Source: an uncultured Porphyromonadaceae bacterium
GTDB taxonomy: Bacteria; Bacteroidota; Bacteroidia; Bacteroidales; Muribaculaceae
Direction of reading: 5' to 3'
Assembly: GCA_947177605.1 (NCBI GenBank)
Contig: CAMWUX010000071.1
Coordinates: 1 to 6,476, forward strand
Length of the DNA stretch: 6,476 nucleotides
In this document: positions 1-6,476 of the stretch, in pieces
Layout of the letters: each line of letters opens with the position of its first letter
How positions within the stretch are numbered: the first letter of the stretch is position 1
The notes under the pieces: generated by a model
What the model was told of the DNA's origin: nothing
Seen by the model: the letters and a program-made list of their open reading frames with translations, nothing else
Database searches by the model: none
Translations under genes and position numbers: made by a program

Positions 1-242
1 ATCTGTTGCTCAGGCGGGCGGTTGGCGCGGCATAGGAAGCAGGGGCGGGCGGCAATGGCTTCGGGGCGGATATCGGCTTTGTTGGATGCGGCACGTGCCG
101 GCAGGGCGAGCAGGGTGATGGGGTAGCCGTCGACATCCACTACTTTAGATACGGCATCTGCAAGGGCATCGTGGTTGGTCCGTGCCATTGGCCACGCGGC
201 GAGCTGCATGGCTACAAAGCGGTCTATTTCACTTCGTTTCAT
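1..242 (-). CDS. DUF4922 domain-containing protein, N-terminal 80 codons (3' end outside window)
   Basis: The start is the ATG at 242-240. It overlaps the stop of the upstream glycosyltransferase in an ATGA junction, which suggests translational coupling within one operon. The visible 80 residues contain a Trp-rich early segment ([13 protein letters not shown], residues 15-27), then a segment [11 protein letters not shown] (47-57) and the hallmark [14 protein letters not shown] (66-79) with Cys68 and Cys71. From memory this pattern matches the Bacteroidetes family DUF4922, whose members are roughly 300 residues long, so about three quarters of the protein lies beyond the left edge. The CxxC followed by a basic stretch recalls the metal-binding start of GalT/HIT-type nucleotidylyltransferases. 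That relation is an inference, and no catalytic HxH motif is visible in this fragment. There is no signal peptide, so the protein is probably cytoplasmic. Its function is unknown. No separate promoter or Shine-Dalgarno sequence is seen upstream of this start. Confidence 0.8.
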   Translation of the reverse strand, partial: MKRSEIDRFVAMQLAAWPMARTNHDALADAVSKVVDVDGYPITLLALPARAASNKADIRPEAIAARPCFLCRANRPPEQQ

Positions 243-1555
243 ACGGCTTTGATGCGGGCTTTGAGTTCGGCAGTGCGGAGCGAATCCTTGTAGGTGTTGT
301 AGCCGTTGAGACGTTCGCGCGATAGGTTGGCATCGCTGTTTCCATCCCAGCGTCGGCAGAGATAGAGCACATCGAAGATGCGGCCCACGGGGTAGGAGCG
401 CGACAGGCGCAGAGCCATGCCGTAGTCCTCGCCATACGATACGTTGGCCATCGGGTTGCGCCGGACTATCGCGGTACGGAATGCTCGCGGAGCTCCGATA
501 CCGTTGACGCGCAGCAGATTGTTGTGGCCATTGGAGGCTGTCCATTCGCGGTGGTCGATGGTGCCGGGCGGTATCGGATTGAGTGAGAAGTCGGTGAGGG
601 CGTAGGCACCAACTACCATGGCAGCGCCGGTGGTGCGGAAACATTCCACTATGTCGCGAAGCACATTGCTGTGGCTGTAGAGGTCGTCGCTGTCGAGCTG
701 CACGGCGTAGCGGCCGCAGAGCGGATGAAAGAGCGCTTCGTTCCAGCATCCGCCGATGCCGAGATCGGTAGCTGCAGGGATGTGGTGGATCACTCGAGGA
801 TCGCGGGCGGCTAAAGCGGAGAGTATCTCGGTAGTGCCGTCGGTGGAGTGATTGTCGACCACGATGATGTTGAAGTCGAACGGAGCCGCCTGATTGAGCG
901 CGCTCTCCACGGCATCGGCGATAGTGACCGCGCGATTTTTTACAGGTATGACCACTGTGGCTTCGACCGGGAACTCTCCCTCATCGGATACCCGATCGAC
1001 GCGCTGCGGGAGCCGGGCTCCAAGGGCTTCGAGGTGGGCGGTGAAGGCTGCTTCCATCTCCTTCTGCACCGCTTCATTGCGCGGATTCACGTAGGCGAAG
1101 TGTGCTTCGTGATCGTCGGTAGTGACTACCGACGATACAGTGTAAAGTGGCTCGGGGATGTAGACCGGAAGTTGGCGGCGGCTCATGGCGAGGCGCAGGG
1201 CGTACCACGCCGCATAGCGGTATCCGGGATCGACCGTAGCCAGAGATTCGATGGCTTCAGGTACGGAAATCCGTACAAGCGGCCCGAAATCAAAGTCATC
1301 GCGTACGCTACCCAACTGATAATCTATCAGCGGTATAGTGTCGCCGGTGTCGAGATTTTCGTATGAGGAGTATGTGAAAGTGGCCTCCGGAGCATCGGCG
1401 AGTTTTTTATAGCCGGCCGGCGAAGCGGAGGCCGCCGAAGTAAGATGCAGCAGCAGATACTTGTGAGAGGAAGCGCTTTCGAGCACCTTGCGCAATTGTC
1501 CGGTAGAACAGATGGTAGGTAACTCTGCTATCGGTATGTCGTGGAATGCAGGCAT
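239..1555 (-). CDS. Family 2 glycosyltransferase with a conserved Bacteroidetes N-terminal region
   Basis: This 438-residue protein has no signal peptide or membrane segment and is probably cytoplasmic. Residues ~197-400 form a GT-A fold family 2 glycosyltransferase: the opening strand [11 protein letters not shown] (199-209), the nucleotide-binding VVDNHSTDG (232-240), the metal-binding DSD (288-290, in QLDSDDLY), and a late GED (375-377) that is a plausible catalytic-base region. The first ~190 residues are not part of the GT fold. They include [19 protein letters not shown] (75-93) and [19 protein letters not shown] (153-171), motifs I associate with this specific Bacteroidetes glycosyltransferase family but with no known function. 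Donor and acceptor cannot be told from sequence. The start ATG at 1555-1553 is supported by a promoter-like box 24 bp upstream. The stop overlaps the start of the DUF4922 gene by 4 bp, so the two are co-transcribed and probably act in one pathway. Confidence 0.9.
   Translation of the reverse strand: MPAFHDIPIAELPTICSTGQLRKVLESASSHKYLLLHLTSAASASPAGYKKLADAPEATFTYSSYENLDTGDTIPLIDYQLGSVRDDFDFGPLVRISVPEAIESLATVDPGYRYAAWYALRLAMSRRQLPVYIPEPLYTVSSVVTTDDHEAHFAYVNPRNEAVQKEMEAAFTAHLEALGARLPQRVDRVSDEGEFPVEATVVIPVKNRAVTIADAVESALNQAAPFDFNIIVVDNHSTDGTTEILSALAARDPRVIHHIPAATDLGIGGCWNEALFHPLCGRYAVQLDSDDLYSHSNVLRDIVECFRTTGAAMVVGAYALTDFSLNPIPPGTIDHREWTASNGHNNLLRVNGIGAPRAFRTAIVRRNPMANVSYGEDYGMALRLSRSYPVGRIFDVLYLCRRWDGNSDANLSRERLNGYNTYKDSLRTAELKARIKAV
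1112..1136. repeat. Perfect 11-bp inverted repeat with 3-base spacer inside the glycosyltransferase gene
   Basis: The arm ATCGTCGGTAG (1112-1122) is followed by TGA and its exact reverse complement CTACCGACGAT (1126-1136). In the glycosyltransferase mRNA (minus strand) it would form an 11-bp stem with a 3-base loop over codons for SSVVTTDD (residues 141-148), at the weakly conserved link before the second conserved N-terminal motif. A smaller hairpin, CGAAG-TGTG-CTTCG (1096-1109), lies just downstream in the transcript. No T-tract follows, so it is not a standard intrinsic terminator. Its function is unknown and it may be neutral. Confidence 0.5.
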
Positions 1556-1578
1556 AATTCAGGACTATATATTTTCTT

Positions 1579-1609
1579 CAAATTTACGAATTACCGCCCG
1601 ATATACAAT
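1579..1609 (-). promoter_or_regulatory. Predicted Bacteroidetes-type promoter for the glycosyltransferase operon
   Basis: Read on the minus strand, 1586-1579 is TAAATTTG, a full match to the Bacteroidetes primary-sigma -7 consensus TAnnTTTG. Nineteen bases upstream, 1609-1606 reads ATTG, three of four bases of the -33 element TTTG. Spacing and position fit the consensus, and transcription would start roughly 17-20 bases before the ATG at 1555. The -33 box lies inside the inverted repeat at 1594-1624, so a protein binding that repeat could block this promoter. The match is by eye; no start site has been measured. Confidence 0.6.
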
Positions 1610-1624
1610 ATCTATTGTGGGCGG
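1594..1624. repeat. Inverted repeat between the divergent promoters (candidate operator)
   Basis: Outer arms CCGCCC (1594-1599) and GGGCGG (1619-1624) enclose a second inverted repeat, ACAATA (1605-1610) and TATTGT (1613-1618), separated by only TC. A small GATAT-ACA-ATATC dyad (1600-1612) overlaps the left half. The whole could fold as a 12-bp stem with a 5-base bulge. It lies upstream of both predicted transcription starts, so an RNA role is unlikely and a DNA-binding site is the better guess. It covers the -33 box of the leftward promoter. Confidence 0.4.
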
Positions 1625-1651
1625 AAGTCGGCACAATCGAAAAATATTTGA

Positions 1652-1659
1652 TATATTTG
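1652..1659 (+). promoter_or_regulatory. Predicted -7 box for the patatin/flavin reductase operon
   Basis: TATATTTG matches the Bacteroidetes -7 consensus TAnnTTTG exactly and lies 15 bases before the chosen ATG at 1675. No good TTTG -33 element is found at the expected 19-21 base spacing. The region is very AT-rich, so a chance match is possible. If real, the leader would be only about 10 bases, and the upstream ATG at 1615 could not be the start because it would lie before the transcript begins. Confidence 0.4.
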
Positions 1660-1674
1660 AAAAAAAATTGCTGT

Positions 1675-3957
1675 ATGCGCAGAATAGTACTGTTTATCGT
1701 ATCGTTATGGCTTATCGCCTCACAGGTGGCTGCGGCGACTGCCGTCGGAGCTGACGAGCCGCAGTCGGTCGGACTTGTACTCAGTGGCGGTGGTGCCAAG
1801 GGGATAGCTCACGTAGGTGTGATTCAGGCTCTTGAAGAAGCCGATATACCGATCGACTATATAGCCGGCACTTCGATGGGCGCCATCATAGGTAGTCTGT
1901 ATGCCTGTGGCTTCACGCCAGCCGAGATGATGGAGCTCCTCACGTCGGCCGAGTTCAATGACTGGGCGCAGGGGGTTGTCAACAACGAACTTACGTATTA
2001 CTTCCTTCGCGAACAGCCGCTGCCTGTGATGCTCAATCTCACGCTGGGCGACAGCACGCTGATGCAGTCGATACTCCCCACGAGCCTCATCAATCCTCTT
2101 CCGATGAACTTTGCGTTTATGGAGCTATATGCCCCCTACACCGCGCAGTGTGGCGGCAACTTCAATAATCTATATGTGCCCTTCCGCTGCGTGGCTTCCG
2201 ACGTGACCAACAAGCGGATGAAGGTGTGGCGCAGCGGAGCGCTGGGCGATGCCGTACGCTCTTCGATGAGTTTTCCGCTTGTGTTTCATCCGATTGAGCG
2301 CGGTGGCGCCCTGCTCTACGACGGCGGTATCTATGATAACTTTCCGGTCGACGTGATGCGCAGCGATTTCGCTCCGCAGATAATGATCGGAGTAGATGTG
2401 GCGTCGACCGAAGTGAAGTCGCAGAATCCCAATATGATGGATCAGCTCGAAACGATGATCATACAACATAGCGACTCTTCGCTCCCCGAGGATGCCGGTA
2501 TCAAACTGCGCATCCACCTCGAGGACTTCGGGCTGCTCGATTTCGAGAAGGCTCCGCAGATCTACCTCCGCGGCTACGACTTCGCTATGGCTCACATCGA
2601 CTCGATCAAGGCGCGTGTACATTCGCGCATACCGGCAGAGACGCGTCGGCTTACGCGCCAGGTATTCAAGTCGGCCACTCCGGCGCTGAAGTTTGGCAAG
2701 GTGACGGTGACAGGCGGCACCCCATCGCAGAATCAGTATGTGGAGCATCTCTTTAACACTCAGAGTGCCGATACGTTTGGTCTTGACCACGCTCGCAATG
2801 CCTACTACCGCGCCATCACTCCGGGTAAGTTCCGCAATCTGGAGATTGTAGCCGACTATGATGCAGACAGCGAACTATTTGACCTCAACCTTACGTCGAG
2901 ACTTAAGAAAAACCTATCGGTAGGAATCGGCGGCTATCTATCGACGGCTACTACCAGCCAGCTATTCATCTCAGGCGGCTACCGTACTCTCAGTTTCAAC
3001 TCGCTTGACTTGAGGCTCAACGGCTGGATAGGCCAAAGTTATCTTGCCGGTGAATTGTCCGGTCAGATCAAGTTGCTCAGATCCGTACCATCGGCTATCA
3101 CGCTCGATGTGGTTGCCTCGCGCCGCAAGTACTTTCCGAAAAATTCCTTCTTCTTCCGCCGGTCGCTCTCCAACGATCTTACTACCGACGAGTATTTTGG
3201 CCGGATAGGTTATGCCGTTGCGGCCGGACGACCCGGGCGAGTGGCGATAGAGGTAGGTGGTGGTCACAGGAGCGACGGTTACGACAATGGATCGGAGATG
3301 ATAGATATGTCGCAGGACTTGGCTACCGCCAGACTTCTATATACGCTCAACACACTCAATCAGAGTGGATCGCCTACGGCCGGGCGCCTTGTGGAAGCGC
3401 AGCTGTCGGCAGCGTTAGGGCAGTGCTATCTCAATTCCGATCGCCTGCAGGCGCGTGAAAGGTTGCATCGCCGGTGGTGGCAGGCCGATGCCCGTTGGGA
3501 AGAGTATGTGAGGTTGTCGTCGTCGTGGAGCCTCGGACTTAATGCGCGGGCTCTCTATTCCGGGCGTCAGCTCTTATCGGAATATATGGCAGCAGTGATA
3601 GATGCTCCGGCTTGGGAGCCGTCGCCTACATACAGTAATCTGCTCATACCTGATTTGCGTGCCAATGGATTCGCAACTATTGGTGTAGAGCCTGTGTGGA
3701 TGCTCGGATCGATGATTCAGCTCAGAGCTCAGGGATCGATGATGCTTCCGGCGCGTCGGATACTTTGCGACCCGTCAGGACACGCTTACTATGGCGAATG
3801 GCTGTCGCATCCCGTATGGTTCGGCGGCCTCAAAGCTGTAGCCGCTTTGCCTTTTGCAGATATTTCAGTTTATACCAACTATCTGTCGGCCAAGGGCGGC
3901 CGATGGAATTTCGGTCTCTCGCTCGGCCTTTTTATTCAAGCACCTAAATTTCTCTGA
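1675..3957 (+). CDS. Secreted patatin-like phospholipase with C-terminal outer-membrane beta-barrel (PlpD-like, type Vd architecture)
   Basis: This 760-residue protein begins with a signal peptide (MRRIVLFIVSLWLIASQVAA, cleavage near 20-26). The patatin domain (~32-315) carries the oxyanion-hole GGGAKG (38-43), the nucleophile elbow GTSMG with Ser67, and the catalytic Asp216 in DGGIYDNFP, so the Ser-Asp dyad is complete and lipase or acyl-hydrolase activity is expected. Residues ~337-410 look like one POTRA domain (KFGKVTVTGG, then an AYYRAITPGKFRNLEI segment). From ~411 to the end, alternating strands rich in Gly and aromatics form a likely 16-strand BamA/FhaC-type barrel ending in LGLFIQAPKFL. 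The layout matches PlpD of Pseudomonas, in which the barrel anchors or exports the lipase at the outer membrane. An in-frame ATG at 1615 would add 20 residues before the signal peptide, so 1675 is preferred. The flavin reductase gene follows after one base. Substrate and final location (periplasm or cell surface) are not shown by the sequence. Confidence 0.93.
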   Translation: MRRIVLFIVSLWLIASQVAAATAVGADEPQSVGLVLSGGGAKGIAHVGVIQALEEADIPIDYIAGTSMGAIIGSLYACGFTPAEMMELLTSAEFNDWAQGVVNNELTYYFLREQPLPVMLNLTLGDSTLMQSILPTSLINPLPMNFAFMELYAPYTAQCGGNFNNLYVPFRCVASDVTNKRMKVWRSGALGDAVRSSMSFPLVFHPIERGGALLYDGGIYDNFPVDVMRSDFAPQIMIGVDVASTEVKSQNPNMMDQLETMIIQHSDSSLPEDAGIKLRIHLEDFGLLDFEKAPQIYLRGYDFAMAHIDSIKARVHSRIPAETRRLTRQVFKSATPALKFGKVTVTGGTPSQNQYVEHLFNTQSADTFGLDHARNAYYRAITPGKFRNLEIVADYDADSELFDLNLTSRLKKNLSVGIGGYLSTATTSQLFISGGYRTLSFNSLDLRLNGWIGQSYLAGELSGQIKLLRSVPSAITLDVVASRRKYFPKNSFFFRRSLSNDLTTDEYFGRIGYAVAAGRPGRVAIEVGGGHRSDGYDNGSEMIDMSQDLATARLLYTLNTLNQSGSPTAGRLVEAQLSAALGQCYLNSDRLQARERLHRRWWQADARWEEYVRLSSSWSLGLNARALYSGRQLLSEYMAAVIDAPAWEPSPTYSNLLIPDLRANGFATIGVEPVWMLGSMIQLRAQGSMMLPARRILCDPSGHAYYGEWLSHPVWFGGLKAVAALPFADISVYTNYLSAKGGRWNFGLSLGLFIQAPKFL

Positions 3958-3958
3958 T

Positions 3959-4519
3959 ATGAAACAAGTATGGCGTCCCGGCACGATGATATACCCGCTG
4001 CCGGCAGTGCTCGTGACCTGCGGCACGATGGACAACAGCAATATGCTCACCGTGGCATGGACCGGCACGATCTGTTCGGATCCGGCAATGTGCTATATCT
4101 CCGTGCGACCGGAGCGGTATTCCTATCCTATGATCACGGAGCGGATGGAGTTTACCATCAATCTTACCACCGAGGCCATGGCCCGCGCCACCGACTGGTG
4201 TGGTGTGCGCTCGGGACGCGACTACGACAAGTGGAAAGAGACCGGGCTCACTCCGGAGCCGGGTGTGGCCGTAGGATGTCCGCACATCAAGGAGTCGCCT
4301 ATGAGTATTGAATGCAGGGTGAAGGAGATAATCCGGCTCGGCAGTCATGATATGATGATAGCCGAGGTGCTCGATGTGCTGGCCGATGAGGCTCTGATTG
4401 ACCCGGGAACCGGTAAATTTGAGCTTGAAAAAGCGGGTTTGCTCAACTATTCCCACGGCAATTACTACACTCAGGGCGAGCATGTAGGCCGCTTCGGCTG
4501 GACCGTGAAGAAGAAATAG
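3959..4519 (+). CDS. Flavin reductase-like protein, FMN-binding split barrel
   Basis: This 186-residue protein matches the flavin reductase-like family (FMN-binding split barrel) over its full length. Family-typical segments are the N-terminal MIYPLPAVLVTCG (10-22), MLTVAWTGTICSDPAMCYISVR (within 29-50), EFTINLT (64-70), DWCGVRSGRDYDKW (79-92), ESPMSIEC (112-119), LGSHDMMIAEV (127-137) and the C-terminal HVGRFGW (175-181). Known members bind FMN and use NAD(P)H to reduce flavin or act as small flavoproteins. The physiological electron acceptor here is unknown. There is no signal peptide, so it is cytoplasmic. The ATG at 3959 begins one base after the patatin stop (TGA, T, ATG), which implies co-transcription and probable re-initiation. 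An earlier in-frame ATG at 3854 would overlap the patatin barrel and add residues that the family lacks. No Shine-Dalgarno sequence is seen. The stop is 11 bp from the end of the convergent tamB-like gene. Confidence 0.92.
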   Translation: MKQVWRPGTMIYPLPAVLVTCGTMDNSNMLTVAWTGTICSDPAMCYISVRPERYSYPMITERMEFTINLTTEAMARATDWCGVRSGRDYDKWKETGLTPEPGVAVGCPHIKESPMSIECRVKEIIRLGSHDMMIAEVLDVLADEALIDPGTGKFELEKAGLLNYSHGNYYTQGEHVGRFGWTVKKK

Positions 4520-4530
4520 GAGCAAAGAGA

Positions 4531-6476
4531 TCAGCGGAACTGGATGAGAGATGTGTCGGCTTGCTCGACCGGTGCGGTCGGAGCTACCGAAGGTGTCTCG
4601 TCGACGGATTCGGCCGCGGGCTTCTTCTTGTGGCGCAGGAAGGAGAAGAAGTCGTCGAAGTCGCGCTTGAATACGATGCCGACACCTTGAGTGGTGAGGG
4701 CGCTCTTGAGGTAGTAGTTCTGGTCGTTGTATCGGTTATAGGCCTTCAGTCGCCACGATCCGCTTGGATTCAGCAGGTATTCGATGTCGAAATCGCCGAT
4801 GAAGGAATTGTTGTTGAGCGATTTATCGCGATATCCGAAGTTGCCGTTGAGCAGCAGCCGGTTGTTGAGCAGCTGGCTTGATAGCGCCACGTCGACCTCT
4901 ACATCGGAGAAGTCGCCTCGGTCGGATCGCAGATTTGGGGATATCGACCAGTTGTCGGAAAATTGTCCGAGGATATTGCTGAGCTGCGACGCCAGTGTCG
5001 ACGAGGCTACGGAGAAGAGTTCGTTGCCACGCGTAGCGTTCATATATTCAGGTGTGTAGAAGCGGTTGAGCGCCAGCAGATATATGATCTGGCGGTTCAT
5101 CATCTCCTCCGTATTGATGATGGAGCGTACCTTGCGCTTGGTCTCCTGAGTGAGCGTGGGGAAATCAAGATCGAATGTGATGTCGGGCTGGCGCATATCC
5201 CCTTTCACGATCAGCAGCGCGTCGACCGGCACATTGGTGCGGTTGAGTTCCTTATCCTCGAGAAATGACTGATCGAGATCGGAGATATTGGCTTTTACCT
5301 GATATGATGCCACGATATCGAGCTGAGCGGCGTATGGGTCGCCGTGGAAGGCTATGCTGCTGCCTTCGCGCAGGGTGAAGTTCTTGATGATGATATCCTG
5401 TAGGGTGAAATTGTAGCTACCGCGGTCCACTACGTATGTGCCGTTCATTTTCAGGTCGTTGTTGGCTGCGTCGTAGGTCATACGCAGATTGCCGGAGCCA
5501 TGGGCGCGCACGCAGTCGCCTCCCACGGGATCCATCACGAGATTGATGGCGGCCTGCGGAGTGATGTCGACGCGCAGATCGATATGGTAGGTGCTCGCCC
5601 CGGCCACTTCGGCATTTTTGCCCCGCTCGATATAGTCGAGCACCAAAGGCGGAGCGGATGCGGCTCGGATCGAATCCTTGCGCGCCTGATCTCGGTCGCG
5701 GAAGGTGAGGAATGTATAGTCCTCCGCCACAAGGGCATTGGAGAGGATGTATGTGAATGTGGAGTTGCCCGCAGTGGTCATATCCATTGTGATATCCACG
5801 ATGCCGGGAGCGCCTGATACCTCGGCGCGACCATTGCCGAACACGCGCCCATACCATCGCTGATCGGGATTCTCCTTCACGTCGTAGACAAGCAGATCGC
5901 GGGCGTCTGTCACCTCGAATTTAAATTCAGGGCTCTTGAAGCACTTGTGGGTGAGCCATCCGCTAAGCGTGGCGGTGTTGCCGTAGTCGTCGCGGATGGT
6001 GAGCGGCTGTATATCGATACGACCGGGAGTGAAGCGCACCGTGTCGGTGGTGGTATATGAGGTGTTGGTGAAGCCGAGCGTGATCTTCACATCCTCGCCG
6101 TAGACTTCGCCGGTCATGTCGATGAGCTTGAATGTGCCCCATAGACGGGCGTCGCCGGTAGCATACCCGGATATATCCGTGGCGAAGGCAGCCATGTAGG
6201 TCTTGAGAAATCCGATGGGAAGGCGGTCGGCCTTGAATCGGAGATCGAGCGAGTCGGCGGTTACGAATATTGCGCCGTCGACATACGAATGGCGGCCGTC
6301 GCTCTGGGTGATGTCGGCAAGAATCGACACTGACTTATTGTCGTTGTACCATCGCGAACGCAACTCTGCATCGCCGAGCACCGTACCATTGTATTTCAAT
6401 CCCTTTACGTCGAGCCCCGGTGTGTAGGCCTGCGGCGTGGGGGTTAGCACGCGCGTGGCGTAGACCTTGCCCGATA
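4531..6476 (-). CDS. tamB: TamB-family translocation/assembly module protein, C-terminal part (5' end outside window)
   Basis: About 647 residues are visible, and the frame stays open to the right edge (SGKVYATR precedes the GTG at 6450), so that GTG is internal. Full-length Bacteroidetes TamB proteins usually exceed 1,000 residues, so more than half is probably missing, including the N-terminal membrane anchor. The visible first half is repetitive beta-strand sequence typical of the long hydrophobic groove of AsmA-like bridge proteins. The conserved C-terminal TamB (DUF490) domain follows: DPVGGDCVRAHGSGNLRM, VDRGSYNFTL, REGSSIAFHGDPY, VPVDALLIVKGDMRQPDI, NRQIIYLLALNRF and SQLSNILGQFS, then barrel-like strands (NGNFGYRD, YLLNPSGSWRLKAYNRYND). 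The last ~30 residues after FLRHKKK are a Pro/Ala/Glu-rich tail, unlikely to be structured. In proteobacteria TamB works with the BamA-related TamA in outer-membrane protein insertion and is implicated in phospholipid transport. The promoter is outside the window. Confidence 0.93.
   Translation of the reverse strand, partial: SGKVYATRVLTPTPQAYTPGLDVKGLKYNGTVLGDAELRSRWYNDNKSVSILADITQSDGRHSYVDGAIFVTADSLDLRFKADRLPIGFLKTYMAAFATDISGYATGDARLWGTFKLIDMTGEVYGEDVKITLGFTNTSYTTTDTVRFTPGRIDIQPLTIRDDYGNTATLSGWLTHKCFKSPEFKFEVTDARDLLVYDVKENPDQRWYGRVFGNGRAEVSGAPGIVDITMDMTTAGNSTFTYILSNALVAEDYTFLTFRDRDQARKDSIRAASAPPLVLDYIERGKNAEVAGASTYHIDLRVDITPQAAINLVMDPVGGDCVRAHGSGNLRMTYDAANNDLKMNGTYVVDRGSYNFTLQDIIIKNFTLREGSSIAFHGDPYAAQLDIVASYQVKANISDLDQSFLEDKELNRTNVPVDALLIVKGDMRQPDITFDLDFPTLTQETKRKVRSIINTEEMMNRQIIYLLALNRFYTPEYMNATRGNELFSVASSTLASQLSNILGQFSDNWSISPNLRSDRGDFSDVEVDVALSSQLLNNRLLLNGNFGYRDKSLNNNSFIGDFDIEYLLNPSGSWRLKAYNRYNDQNYYLKSALTTQGVGIVFKRDFDDFFSFLRHKKKPAAESVDETPSVAPTAPVEQADTSLIQFR
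4563..4584. other. Bulged hairpin near the convergent gene ends (weak terminator candidate)
   Basis: GCTCGACC (4563-4570) can pair with GGTC (4576-4579) and GAGC (4581-4584) around the loop GGTGC, with one bulged G. It sits about 43 bp past the flavin reductase stop and inside the last codons of the tamB-like gene. No T-run follows on either strand, so a classical intrinsic terminator is not supported. It is listed because it is the best hairpin I found near this tight convergent junction. Confidence 0.2.

Noticed and set aside
848..1366. A 172-codon open frame on the plus strand within the glycosyltransferase gene.
   Set aside because: It is antisense to the glycosyltransferase, whose motifs are clear in the other strand, and its translation shows no family features.
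1412..1421. GCCGGCCGGC palindrome in the 5' part of the glycosyltransferase gene.
   Set aside because: It is a short simple GC palindrome within coding sequence, with no other support as a site.
1615..1617. ATG at 1615 as the start of the patatin protein.
   Set aside because: It would put 20 extra residues before an otherwise ideal signal peptide and would lie upstream of the predicted -7 box.
2170..2790. A 206-codon open frame on the minus strand inside the patatin gene.
   Set aside because: It lies wholly antisense to a well-supported coding region, its translation has no recognisable domain, and it is rich in His/Arg as expected for a shadow frame of GC-rich sequence.
3886..3903. Inverted repeat TCGGCC / GGCCGA with 6-base spacer near the end of the patatin gene.
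   Set aside because: The arms are only 6 bp, lie in coding sequence for the last barrel strands, and are not followed by a T-run. They are expected by chance in GC-rich sequence.
3944..4525. A 193-codon minus-strand open frame covering the flavin reductase.
   Set aside because: The plus-strand protein matches a known family end to end. The antisense translation is a compositional shadow.
6448..6450. GTG at 6450-6448 as the start of the tamB-like gene.
   Set aside because: The frame continues without a stop to the right edge, and the family is far longer than 639 residues, so this codon is an internal valine.

Overview
The window looks like a chromosomal piece of a Bacteroidales genome, most likely from a gut lineage such as Muribaculaceae. 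The basis is the protein families (a Bacteroidetes-type two-part family 2 glycosyltransferase, a DUF4922 protein, a patatin fused to an outer-membrane barrel, and a large TamB), the absence of clear Shine-Dalgarno sequences, two matches to the Bacteroidetes -7 promoter element TAnnTTTG, and a fairly GC-rich coding sequence. The family-level placement is an inference. There are no RNA genes, insertion sequences, CRISPR arrays or phage genes.

Layout. Positions 1-1555 (minus strand) hold a two-gene operon read leftward: a glycosyltransferase with a long conserved N-terminal region, followed with a 4-bp ATGA overlap by the first 80 codons of a DUF4922 protein that runs off the left edge. Positions 1556-1674 are a divergent AT-rich promoter region with a TAnnTTTG-type box facing each way and an inverted repeat between them. 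Positions 1675-4519 (plus strand) hold a second two-gene operon: a 760-residue secreted patatin-like phospholipase with a predicted POTRA-like segment and a C-terminal outer-membrane beta-barrel, and, one base after its stop, a flavin reductase-like FMN-binding protein. From 4531 to the right edge (minus strand) lies the C-terminal ~647 residues of a TamB-family protein, convergent with the flavin reductase and only 11 bp from it.

Themes. Two of the five proteins belong to the outer envelope: the patatin-barrel protein (outer membrane lipase or autotransporter-like) and TamB (inter-membrane lipid transport or outer-membrane assembly). The glycosyltransferase and DUF4922 pair probably forms a separate sugar or nucleotide-linked unit. 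The genes look intact and ordinary for the group. No clearly new system is evident. The points most worth a second look are the uncharacterised glycosyltransferase/DUF4922 pair, an 11-bp-arm hairpin inside the glycosyltransferase gene, the dyad between the divergent promoters, and the patatin-barrel/flavin reductase coupling.
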